Assembly: GCA_001949185.1 (NCBI GenBank)
Contig: BDGG01000005.1
Span: 2,705,972-2,769,971 of the forward strand
Source of the DNA: Ramazzottius varieornatus
Lineage: Eukaryota > Tardigrada > Eutardigrada > Parachela > Ramazzottiidae
Direction: 5' to 3'
Length of the DNA: 64,000 bases
The notes under the pieces were generated by a model. That model did not search any database. It was given only the letters and a program-made list of their open reading frames with translations, and was not told the origin of the DNA. Position 1 is the first letter of the stretch. Every line of letters begins with the position of its first letter. A program made the position numbers and the translations under genes. Shown here piece by piece: positions 22,813 through 32,804 of this stretch.

Positions 22813-24046
22813 CTACGTAACTACAGATTCTTGAGCAGGCTGCGTACTATCGTTCTTTAGTTCTTTGCTTCTCTTCTCCTCAAACGCGGCTTTTTGTCGT
22901 TGTGCATTAGCGGCGATTTGTTCATCTCTTAAAGCTTTCTCCTTGAAGACTTCTTCGATCGCAGCCATATGATTTTCATTGCCCCATGTTTGAATGAAAA
23001 GCTCGCGTTCGAGATCGTAGCTCTGTTCAACCGATGCATCGGCACTGGAGGCTGCCGCGACGATCTTCCTGTAGTTCCGGATTATGTTCGGAGGCGCTCT
23101 TTCTAAGAAGTCTAGCATCCATTCTCTTGTCAGTTCCACACCTGAAAAGAACCACAAAAATATTAAACTTCTTTTTTTTGGACTTTGTTCCGTAATTTAC
23201 CGTCGTTGTCGTTGGCGGTCAGTTCACAGTACTTCAAGAACTTTGCATTCTTTGAATTCATCCGCCTACACGAAACGAGGTACTCTAACGCAACTTTTGG
23301 GCCCAGGATCTTGGTCAGTCTGGTCGCGCCTCCCCACCCTGTGGTGATTGCCATCTTGGCCTGGACGAAGCGGACTTCCGCCGTGTGGCCCACAATACGG
23401 TAGTCCACGGCGGTGGTCAATTCTGCGCCTCCGCCGTGTGCGGCACCTCGGACGAAGGCTGCGGATATGAGAGGTAGGTTTGTGAACCGGTGCAGGGTAT
23501 GCTGCATGAACAGGGACATTTGACCACCGAGTTCGGGCGAAGCGATTCTCTTGACGAAGTCCAGGTCGCCACCGGAGCAGAAGACGTCACCTTGCCCGTA
23601 CACTATCACGCCTTTCCCACCGTCCCATTTCTCCAGCTCTGTCACGATTTTCTCCAGTTCCACCATCATTGTACCTAAAAGCAACCAAATAACAACGAGT
23701 AAAAAGCACGTAGGGAACCATCGGGAATTAAGTTACCGGATAGGGCGTTTTTCTTGGCAGAGTTGTTAATTTTCACCTCGGCAATGGATTGCTTGTTCAG
23801 GTCCAAATCGATCGAGCCTTCTCCACCGGAAGTGCGGCAAACTTCGAGGAAATCCGCGCACCATTCTTGAATGTTGAGATTCTTATCGGTCAGGCTGGGC
23901 GTACTACGTTCCGCAAAGGTACCGTGAAGCTTTGAAAAGTGTCTGGAGTAGGACGAAGCGCGTCGGACATGAGGAACGTGAAACGGCTTGGAAGAATGAA
24001 GTCCGGAGCGAAGTACCGCTTGCATCGCAGCCCATTTGGCCACCAT
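22813..24046 (-). CDS. ECHDC1-like ethylmalonyl-CoA decarboxylase (crotonase fold)
   Basis: Minus exons 24046-23737, 23674-23201 and 23141-22813 (phase-1 introns) give 370 residues. From residue about 77 on it follows vertebrate ECHDC1: GSIDLDLNKQ, NSAKKNALSG, the oxyanion-hole segments GDVFCSGGDLDFVK and RGAAHGGGAELTTAVDYRI, then VRFVQAKMAITTGWGGATRL. ECHDC1 removes ethylmalonyl-CoA and methylmalonyl-CoA formed as side products of acetyl-CoA carboxylase, a metabolite-repair role in the cytosol of mammals. Here the N-terminus is longer and rich in Arg/Ser without acidic residues, so mitochondrial import is possible. The C-terminal tail is charged and helical. It is head to head with the Ariadne gene. 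Confidence 0.92.
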
Positions 24047-24558
24047 CTCGCAGCCTGCCCTGCCCTCGTTTCAGACGGTATCCTCTGCAGTCAGCTTCCC
24101 ACCTTAGCTGCTTCGTGCAAAGAACAACAGCTTCAGAAACCTCAGAGTTGGAAGGCAGATATGCAAAGCAACTGCGAAGTCACCGTCGAAGTGCTCAAGT
24201 GCGAACAAGCAATCTTGCATCCAATCAATCAATCGATATTTTAACCAAGTTGCGGCATTAGCCTATTCATTGCACTTTGGTGCGCCATGCTGTTCGCCAA
24301 GATTCGTATTTGCGAAGCTTCCATACGGTTCGAGGTTAGTCCCAACGGCCCTACATGGAATTCATTCATTTGAATCTACATCAGCTGATCAGTGAATGGA
24401 CCTGATTGTGGCAGTGATGAGTGATCCCTCTCTTTCTCATCTCTCACCGAACGGAAAACGGTATTCTTTCGAAGCGATCGACTTCTGCCGGAAATATCTC
24501 GTGCTCACAGGTTGCTGAAGCTATCAAAGAAGGGATACTATTGCTGAGAGAGACCGCC
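24047..24558. promoter_or_regulatory. bidirectional intergenic region, ECHDC1-like / Ariadne
   Basis: The divergent start codons are 512 bp apart. A CACAG acceptor-like site near 24508 suggests a 5' UTR intron or trans-splice acceptor for the Ariadne transcript. An open frame continues upstream of the chosen ATG but lacks conserved sequence. Confidence 0.4.
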
Positions 24559-27181
24559 ATGGCAGAGGGGGACGACGACTACTACGACTGTTATGATGAC
24601 GACGCGGATGAAGCTGACTTTGCCACCACATCAGAGGAGCTCAACCTGGACTTTGGAGTCAACTTGAAGAACATCGACGCGGACGCTGATCCGGAAGCTT
24701 TCAGCTATACTTCTCTCACTCACGAAGAAGTCAAGCAGATTATCCGAACGGCTGTGGAATTCGTGCGGAATAAGCTCAACTTATCAACGGGCGTCGCCAA
24801 GAATCTCCTCATTGAGAATCGATGGAACACCGAAGACACGGTCCAAACGTACATCATCTGCCTCACCCTTCGTTTATTATTAATTATCTCTTCGTATTCT
24901 CTTGCATAGTTTCAGGCAGGACGAAGCCAGCAAGCATGTCCCAAGCGCGTTTGCGCGGCTGAGGAACAGAACGGTAAGCGCGTCAGTTTGTATTCCCAAG
25001 TGGCGCGCGCTGTAGCCGATAACATCGGAGACATGCGCCACGTGAGAACACGACCTGGTGGAGTTTCTTTGTCGGGCTTCCGGTTATTGTCAGATTGAGG
25101 TCATTCCCGTGACGGAAGCTCTTTGTAGGTTTCGGAAAGTATGTCCGAGTGTTCGGTCTGTTACACCACAAAGACACGGGATAATATGGCCGAAAATACT
25201 TGTGGACATAGCTTTTGCGCGTCGTGCTGGAACTCGTACTTGGAGTCTCAAGTCGCCGAAGGGAAAGGCTTTGGTAAATGCGACGATAAGTAGTAACTCG
25301 CTGCACTACCACGTTTAAAGGCCGTATTCTTGACAGGTATCACTTGCATGGACTCGAAGTGTGATGTGAACATTGGCGAAGACTTCGTGATGGAGTACTT
25401 GACCGACGGTCCGAGCTTGCAGAAATATGAGCGGAATATCTTCCGCACTTGCGTGGAGGTACATCACTCCTATTTCTCTTCCTCTGAGAAGCGGGTTCTA
25501 TCACCCGGAAAATTCTAACCATGTTTATTTTGTTATGCAGAGCAATCCGAGCTTGAGTCACTGCCCGACGAACAACTGTGATAACTACTTCTTCTCCAGC
25601 CAGCCGGATAGCAAGCGCGTCGTTTGTGATAAATGCCAATCATCTTTCTGGTAAGTTCGCTGAACCACTTTCAAAACATTGTTCTCTTATTGTTTTTTCT
25701 GTCAATATTAGTTTCGTGTGTGGATCGGAATATCATCTACCATGTTGCTGTCGAACCATCCGGCAGTGGTGGAAGAAAGTCATGGACGACGCCGACACTT
25801 CATCCTATATCTCCTCCCACACAAAAGACGTATGCTCAGCTCCAGAATGCACCCATAATGTATTTCACATAATGCGCAAGTATGATTTTGCAGTGTCCGA
25901 ACTGTGAGTCGAGCATCGAGAAGAACGGAGGGTGCAACCATCTGATCTGTCGTCAGTGCAAATACGAGTTCTGCTGGGTTTGTCTCGAAGGTAAGTACAT
26001 TCATCCAACCAGTACTCGTACCTGCGGATTTGGAACGTGACAGGCATTGCTTGCAGATTGGAAGTCTCACGGTGCGGAGTATTACGTCTGCAACCGTTTC
26101 AACGCCAAGAAGGCAGCTGACGCAGTAGCTGCAGCGGCCGAAGTGGCTACAGTTGTCATACCTCTAGCCGTCAACAAGCCTAATGTTCGCAGGCTAGCTC
26201 TGAACAAGTACCTGTTCTACCTGGAACGAGTAAGTCCTGTGGTGGAAAATTTCTCTCGATCTTTAAAGCTAGTTTACTGCAGTATTTGTTTACCTTCTGC
26301 CTTCTGGGCCTTTCTTAGTGGAAGAACCACGAGCAGTCTTTGCGGCTTGAAGAGAACCTAATGAACCAGATTCACGACAGGGTTCAGAAGAAAGTGCAGA
26401 ACCGGGAAGGATCTCTCATTGATTGGCAGTACCTGATGGATGCCGGGAAGCTGTTGCTAAAGGTACTTAGTCAATTACAGTATTAAAACCTGAGGTCTGT
26501 ATGGACGAAGTCAACGCGGTAGGAAAACCGGAAAATTGAACAGTCAGACGAAGAATTTCGACTCCCAACTTTTGAAATGTAAGCTAACGGGAGACGTTTA
26601 CAGCATGAGCACACTTGATGTTTCAACAGAAAAATAGACTGATGGTTTTCATGGTTTCACTTTCTTAGTGTCGAAGAGCGTTACAGTATACGTATCCTTT
26701 CGCCTACTATCTAGAAGATGGGCCCAGTCGAATGCTGGTAAGGCAGTATCGTCTAACAGCGCTGCTGACCATAATACAGTAATGCTTTATGAACTTCGCC
26801 AACTGCCGTCACAGTACGCATGGAGTTCACTCGAGGGATGACGCATACTGCACACTCTTACTATGGCGTAAAGCGCGAAGTTCAAGAAGCACTACAGTAT
26901 GAGTATGTCCTGCTGGTCTTGGTGCGAGTTTTTGCTGTGTATTCTAGTTCGAGCATCTGCAAGCCGAGCTGGAGTCGACCATCGAGAACCTTTCCTTCAC
27001 CATCGAGCAAGGTGATAAACTGGATGTGGCAGCTCTGCAAGCTCAGATGCGGTCGGCAGAGTTTCGCCGTCGAGCCCTCTTTCGCGATGCCAAAGAAATC
27101 AAAACGACGGCGGCACAGGCCATATTACAGGCTGCAGAACCCCAAAAAACAATTTGTAGTTTTCAAACCGTTCGTCCATAA
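24559..27181 (+). CDS. Ariadne-type RBR E3 ubiquitin ligase (ARIH1-like)
   Basis: Eleven exons: 24559-24848, 24910-24973, 25129-25273, 25337-25458, 25541-25650, 25712-25829, 25894-25990, 26057-26229, 26319-26462, 26669-26737 and 26948-27181, giving 521 residues. An acidic N-terminus (DDDYYDCYDDDADEAD) and a UBA-like region are followed by RING1 from C126 (CSVCYTTKTRDNMAENTCGH). The IBR (CDKCQSSFCFVCGSEYH) and RING2 follow. RING2 has zinc ligands C284/C287 and the motif GGCNHLIC, whose C297 corresponds to the catalytic cysteine of HHARI. A helical Ariadne domain (KYLFYLERWKNHEQSL, CRRALQYTYPFAYYLED) closes the protein. RBR ligases form a ubiquitin thioester on RING2 and work with cullin-RING complexes. 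All domains are present, so it should be active. Confidence 0.95.
24994..25046. repeat. GTGCGCCACTTG-family palindrome in Ariadne intron 2
   Basis: Arms CCCAAGTGGCGCG and TGCGCCACGTGAG, 53 bp overall, followed by a diverged copy of the conserved 3' flank. Confidence 0.7.
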
Positions 27182-27610
27182 GATCCTTGCTCTTTTTACT
27201 CACAACCCGTGAAGTGTAGGCCCTTCTGGATACGTTTTGCTTTCGGCAAATCAAATCAAACTGCGAATTTTGCTCTGAAACGAAGTTCACCAAGTTGAAA
27301 AAGTCCCCGTGAATTTTGAATGACAATAAATTATAATAAAACTGATCAACAACAGAAATCAACAAACCAATCTACGTAAATCGCATCAAAACTGAACAAA
27401 GCTTCGCCTGAAATTTTGCTGAATAAATTGAAGCTAAATAAGTTAGAAAAAGAAGCTAATTTGGGATTGAGACAAAGAAGCTCGGCAAGATCGTTTTCCA
27501 AGTTGCGCATGCTGCCAACGAATAACACCGAAAAGGTGCGCCACCTGAGTGAGCTATCTTGTCGAATTTGATGGCAAGCTCCCACTTTGCAAGATCGAAA
27601 TCATGAATAT
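27182..27610. other. convergent 3' flanks, Ariadne / FBXW9-like
   Basis: AT-rich and gene-free. A possible half-copy of the palindrome family (GGTGCGCCACCTGAG) lies near 27535. Confidence 0.5.
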
Positions 27611-29683
27611 TCAAGTGAAGTTCTCATCCGGTTTGAGAAGTTTCATAACAGCGGCTGGTTCGCCATTTGGGCCTGGGTTCTTGAAGTCGTACCCGCAAAC
27701 GAGCATCATTGAGCGTTTGTAGTCAAAATCCATGTGGCTGCAGTAGATTTCCGGGGCGTGTTTCCAGATCACCTTTGGCTTCTTCCAAATGTCCAACATG
27801 GTGCAAGAGTTGTTCTTGACCAGCAGGAGTTGCCGCTCGTTGTAATGGAGACCGCAGACTCGGCGAGACTTCTTGACGGGAAGGCCGAAGCTGGGACCGA
27901 AGTCGTGGAGAACCTCGAGGGTCGAGGGACTGTAGGCGACGGCGTCGCTGGTCAATCCGCCAACCCAGAGAACGCCTTCGCTCAGATGAAGAGCTGACCC
28001 GTCTTGCGTGTTGAAGTTCGGCTCGAATTTGCAGACCTGCGAGAAAATTAAGTTTGGGTATCAACAATTTTCGAGAAATGGAAGGGAATATTTTGGTCGA
28101 ATGGGCAGCCTGACTAGTATTTTTGTGGCAAACTTTACCGGGTGCGGATATAATAATTAGCTTAATTCTGTGTAAAATTTTCGAACGCTGTTTTTCTGTT
28201 ATAGTACCTGGGCGTTGGCAACGACGTGGTTAGTTCTCAAATCTATCCTTTTCAGCCAGTTGAAATCGCGTTCATCTCCGCCGGTGATGACGGTCCTATC
28301 GTCGCACAAGAGACTGCAAATGAAAGTGCAGTCCCGTTGGAAAGCCGGGATGTGCTGTACTGGGCTCTGTAGGCTGGCACGGACGTCGAACAAGGATATC
28401 TAAAGGGCATAAAGCACTGGCAAATTCAGAATCTTACTGTATATCGATAGCAAGCATTGTCGGAACATTGCCTACCGTTCCGTCCCGAGTCTTCACGACG
28501 ATATGGTGCTGGTCCATGAAAGCGTGAGCGTCGACTTGGCTTCCCGTTCTGTGAACCAAAGTTCTTTCTTTTCAGTGAAGTACTGTAAATATTCGCCGCG
28601 TCCGCGCAGTACGTCACCGTACAAGTGAAGTACAGCCTCGGTCCGGTTTCACGGATTGCGTAACTCCCTACGGGGGTGCATCGTCACGTACGTGTACGTA
28701 CTGCGCGGACGCAGCGCATATCTACAGTAATTGCATCCAGACGGAGAGGTAATCTTACTCGAGCAGATATTGCAATTGGAAAGGCTGCAAGTCGTAAATC
28801 GCGATACGGCTATCCCACGATCCGGCCGAACTGATACGCGACCAACTGCTTTGGATCTGCGTGCAGGTCCGCTGTGAAAAGATATCCGGTGAGTGACTTC
28901 ATTTCATACTTCATAGGCAAACGTGCGATTCTTCGGTCAAATGTGTTCGTACTTGATGCTTATGCATTACATGTTGGGAATTTACGGCGTCGGACCATTC
29001 ATCTTTCCCGAGACTCGCGGTGGTCGTTACGTGGATTCTGCCTTTGTCATTGGCCAGGGCGTACAGAACGAGGTTTCCTAAGAGAGAGAAGCCAGTCTAA
29101 AATCCGAAAACCGCATGTGTAACAAAGCACCTTTCTTTTCGTAACAATGGGGTCGTAAAGATTGGGTGGACGGATTGGACGTTACGGCTCACCCTGGTCA
29201 GCGAAGGATAAAGCTGTAAAAGTGGCGGCGGCATTTGAAAGGCTATTGGAGGTGCTGGTCAAGTGGTTACGAGCGAATTGCCGATGGCGCCATTCCAAAT
29301 GTGCCCCGTACTGCTTCCATGAGGATCTCTCTGATGTCTTCGAACGGCCTGATGCAAGACAGGTCCGAAAGGGTCTTGGTACATCTGGAAATCGAACGTG
29401 TTGCATCTATAAATTATACAATGGCAACCCAGCTTTGCAATACGCGTAAGAACATTCTGGCTAAATATAACTTGCCATCTGGTGGTGCCTCAGGGAAATT
29501 TCTACGAACTCGCGAACGCCAGTATTGGTCGCTGAACACATTGTTGAGGTAAGGATGTGCTGCTGGCACTGACTGCAGGAGATCTTTCGGACTGAGATAC
29601 TGACCCAGTCGCTCGAGCAGTTCCACCGGAAGTTCGGTCAGCTTTGTCGGCTCCCTTTGCGACAACTCGCTTTCGTAGTGCAT
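27611..29683 (-). CDS. F-box/WD40 protein, FBXW9-like
   Basis: Seven minus exons: 29683-29476, 29384-29193, 29077-28986, 28871-28759, 28548-28476, 28399-28208 and 28036-27611, giving 431 residues. The N-terminus has an F-box (ELPVELLERLGQYLSPKDLL...DQYWRSRVRRNF, residues about 16-60) that would bind Skp1. The rest is a run of WD40-like blades (ISSAGSWDSRIAIYDL, ISLFDVRAS, VITGGDERDFNWLKRIDL). The first intron uses a GC donor (G|GCAAGT). This splice is required to keep frame between the F-box exon and the next. Such proteins are substrate receptors of SCF ubiquitin ligases. FBXW9 is the nearest family I recognise; the substrate is unknown. The start at the first ATG of the open frame is the simplest choice. 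Confidence 0.82.
28581..28729. mobile_element. 149-bp palindromic MITE, copy 1 (FBXW9-like intron 4)
   Basis: Terminal inverted repeats of about 34 bp begin TACTGTAAATATTCGCCGCG and end with the inverted counterpart finishing TCTACAGTA. The interior contains CCCTACGGGGGTGC. A second copy of identical length lies at 39235-39383 in the ANKRD33-like intron. Confidence 0.82.
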
Positions 29684-30437
29684 TACTGCGGATATAATTC
29701 GGGATCGGTCCAATTAGTAATTATTCTAAATAGCCGAAGCTGCGACTAACATAACGGATGATAGAAGAATGGCGAGCAATTGCACGAAGCACCCAAGGCA
29801 ATATTGTAGGGTAACGATATCACGTTATGGTCCATGGATGGTCGACCTGGCAATAGTAAACTGACCGAAGCATTGTTTATATGCAGGCACGGAAGGAAGA
29901 TGCGAGAGGTCTTATCAGGGCTGCTTCTCATCGTTCAAACAAGAGCACACGAGCTTTCGAATGATTGCGGAACGACTTGTGGGCTGACGATTTAGTACTG
30001 CGGCAGCTACCGAGCAGTGAAGCCTTAGCTTCCTCTGTCTTCGATCCTCTCGTTTGTGTTCGATCGGAGAAGCACTCCATAGCATTCTAACCGTTGGATG
30101 CTTCGAAACGTTACGCAAGCAGATGTAGCAGATGAATGCGTGTGCTAGAGCCACGCCCATTTTCAGTGTCCCATGAGTTCTACTTTAGCTTCAGCAGACT
30201 CGCAAAGCAAAATTCATCAATGAAACACAAAATACAAAGCCTGAAAAATATCGAGAAGTTATAAATCAATGAAAAATTAGACGCCCAATATAAGGCCTGA
30301 AAAATATCTAAAAATCATAAAGTATCTTGTATCAGAAAAATTTATTTCTTGCGTCAGTTGCGTAGTCGTTACTCCTGCTTGCGGTGGTGATGGACGAGCC
30401 ACTTCTGAAAATACTTTGTAGGTGGCGCTGTTGGTGG
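29684..30437. other. spacer upstream of FBXW9-like gene
   Basis: Gene-free as far as can be seen. A short direct duplication containing GCCTGAAAAATATC occurs at about 30239 and 30296. An 81-codon minus frame (29915-30160) has no recognisable feature. Confidence 0.4.
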
Positions 30438-32166
30438 TCATATCATCGGACTCAAAGCGAGTTTCTGCAGTAAATACACGGACATGTACCGAACCGACAT
30501 GTCTTAACATTTGAGAGAAGCATGAATTTATTATTTAGTGTTACTGTATAATCGAAAATTCATTTGCATGTTAGTCGTCCTCACCTCTGAAGAAAATTGT
30601 GGGGTAGAGCCTGTCGGTCCGGGCGCACTTCTTCCGGCTGTCACAGGGCCACACTGCGTCGGCCAGGGAGTCGTGCAGCCAAACACGGTGGATTCGTCAT
30701 AGCAGTTCTACGAGAAGTCCCCTCGTGGTGATTTTCCAGTAACTAGGATCATTCCGAGAAAACTAAGCTTCGGGTGTCAAAAGTACCAACATTGCACTGC
30801 GGTCCGTTGGCACAAATGTCTGTTGCAGGATCGAAGCAAGCACTATAATCACTGCAAGGCAGATGGGTTGAACCGCAGCCTGGAAAACAGGACCAGATTT
30901 ATGCTTTCTGATAGGAGGTTTCTTGTGAGCTACGGTCAACTCAGTAACTCACATCGTCCTGTTACAGTGCGGTTATGAGCTCGACCTTTCGTGCCAGGGT
31001 TAAAAATACACTGATACCCAGATGAAGTCGAAGTGCAGGTGGTGGTTGGTGTTCCTGGCGAAAGATTGTCGTTGTTACAAGGATCCAAATTTCTTAGACC
31101 GGGGGGTGGTTGGGTGGAGGGCGGACAAGTTGACGGTACACAGGCCGTCGACTGGGCATTTGCGAACGTGTTCTGCGTGTAGGCCGGAAGTTGGTCGGGG
31201 TACCCAGCAGGTACTAAAGGCTGGTTGGCTCGTGGACATTGACAGGTTCCGAAATTGGTGGTTGGATCGATGTTGGCGCAGAAAGAATTTGGAAGGCGAT
31301 ACTGGCAGACGGTCGTATTTTGGCACGGCGAACCCAGCCCTGCAACGAGTCTTTGTCACTTTGTCGTCTTCAGTACAAAGTTTCAAGCGAAAACAATGAG
31401 GGCGAGGAGGGTGTTTCGTTTTCCGGTGTCGGCTACTTACGGGGTGTGCAGTTGGGCCACGTTCCGTTACCAGTTTGACAAACGCAGCGGAAGCCGGGAA
31501 GTCTGGTTGTTACTCCGGGCTGTGGGGGAGGCAGAGCATTCTGGCAGACGGAACCGGAAACCAAGACGGAGCACATATCGGGAATCGTGGGAAGACAGCG
31601 ACCCTGGCTTACGTTGACATAGGCTAGAGGTATGCAGACCATGACCTCTGGTGTCAACCTGAAGCGAGCTGCCGAAACAATTACGCTTTGGTTACAAAAA
31701 CAGAGCTCAGCATACGCTTCCATAATTTTTCTAATGTCGAATGATGGGGAAAATTTCGCTTACTTGATATGAAGGGATCACATTCGCAGTAGCCCGTCGC
31801 TTCGTTGCATCGGGTATTTGGCAAGCCATTGGCGGTACAGCTATCGGTACCAGCTGTAACAGGATCAAACGGCGGATAGATCGAAGGAATTCCACCCACT
31901 TTGCTGCATGGCCCCACGGTAGCTCCCTCGATACTTCGTTTCAGTCGGAAGTTGGACAAATGACTGTCCAGGTCCTCGAGGCTGAGAATATTTTCGAGTC
32001 GAGAAATCTCTTCCGATGTCAAGGCGCGTACCGGTGTACTCTAAAATCAGTCATACTGCACTTGGACTACAGAAAGAAAAATCTACTCAACATCAAAACG
32101 GTGTACCTGCAGAGCAAACAGAACAACGATTAGCGAAAGAACAAAGCACAGAGACCAATAGGCCAT
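30438..32166 (-). CDS. secreted multi-module Cys-rich protein (tandem paralogue C)
   Basis: Minus exons 32166-32107, 32040-31764, 31668-31441, 31339-30953, 30879-30791, 30707-30585 and tentatively 30464-30438 give about 396 residues. Exon 1 is exactly a 20-residue signal peptide (WSLCFVLSLIVVLFALQ). The mature part starts with a helical basic stretch. It continues with EGF-like or EB-like cysteine modules (CTANGLPNTRCNEATGYCEC, FRCVCQTGNGTWPNC, CQYRLPNSFCANI, TCQCPRANQP) and Pro/Thr-rich linkers. A tandem paralogue lies just upstream (32805-35167) with the same exon order and phases. The donor of exon 5 (GTTGGT) is weak but is required by paralogue alignment. The last short exon is the least certain. 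Function unknown, extracellular. Confidence 0.72.
31321..31630. repeat. gene-conversion tract, copy in paralogue C
   Basis: Aligns without a single gap to 34191-34500 (offset 2870) with 11 mismatches in 310 bp. It covers one full intron (31340-31440), where only two changes are seen over the first 120 bp. Flanking exons of the two genes are far more diverged. Confidence 0.88.
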
Positions 32167-32363
32167 TGTGGGAGATATGTTCTGTGTTGCCGACTCGGCC
32201 AGGAACCGTGTACGGAGTTCAGAAGCGAACATAAGGTACTGCAGAAATGACTGAGGAGTACTATTTCTGTTGGCGGACGTGGAATGAGAATTTCTTTTGC
32301 TCTGCGTATGCTGGTTCATTTTAACATATTTTTCACGGTTATCTTATTTTGAAAACCCCGGGT

Positions 32364-32404
32364 GATGTGGGCCGTGAATATTTTTACGGCACATAAAACG
32401 GCTG
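32364..32404 (-). promoter_or_regulatory. conserved promoter block upstream of paralogue C
   Basis: On the minus strand it reads CCGTTTTATGTGCCGTAAAA and continues to a GGCCCACAT core, about 200-240 bp before the start codon. The same block, with a stronger TATA-like TTTATATG, sits at the equivalent distance from paralogue D (35389-35427). Confidence 0.6.
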
Positions 32405-32804
32405 GAGTTTCGAAGAAGGTAGGTCTCGAAGCACCACGTGGTAATCTTCGTGAACGGCATAAGGTGATGCTGTATCATGCACAAGGTCAGTTAATGTCAC
32501 GTATATACAGGATGCCATAACCGTTTTTCAGATACCATGTTGCATGCAGTGACTACAGCCAGAAGCCGACATTTGATAGCAAGAACGAACTCAAACTGCG
32601 TCGGCTCGGCACATATAGAGAAACGATGCGGTGCAGGGGGAAAAAAACTTGAGCACGATCCGGGCTTAAAAATATCCGCCAGCGGATATTGTTGTTTGTT
32701 AGCGAAATATTTATCCTTAAGTGTACATATTCGGCGCAGGTATTCAAGAATAAACCAAGCGTTACAGAGGGCGACACTAGTCGATCTCAAAGTAAAGCGG
32801 GTTT

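Noticed and set aside
29684-29713. Upstream start of the FBXW9-like frame at 29713
   Set aside because: The codon there is TTG; the first ATG is at 29683.
29915-30160. 81-codon minus-strand frame
   Set aside because: Starts with a hydrophobic stretch but has no recognisable features or splice extension; left as spacer.
31022-31617. Plus-strand frames of 120-125 codons with near-identical copies at 34266-34487
   Set aside because: They are antisense to the duplicated Cys-rich exons; the similarity comes from the gene-conversion tract, not from a plus-strand gene.
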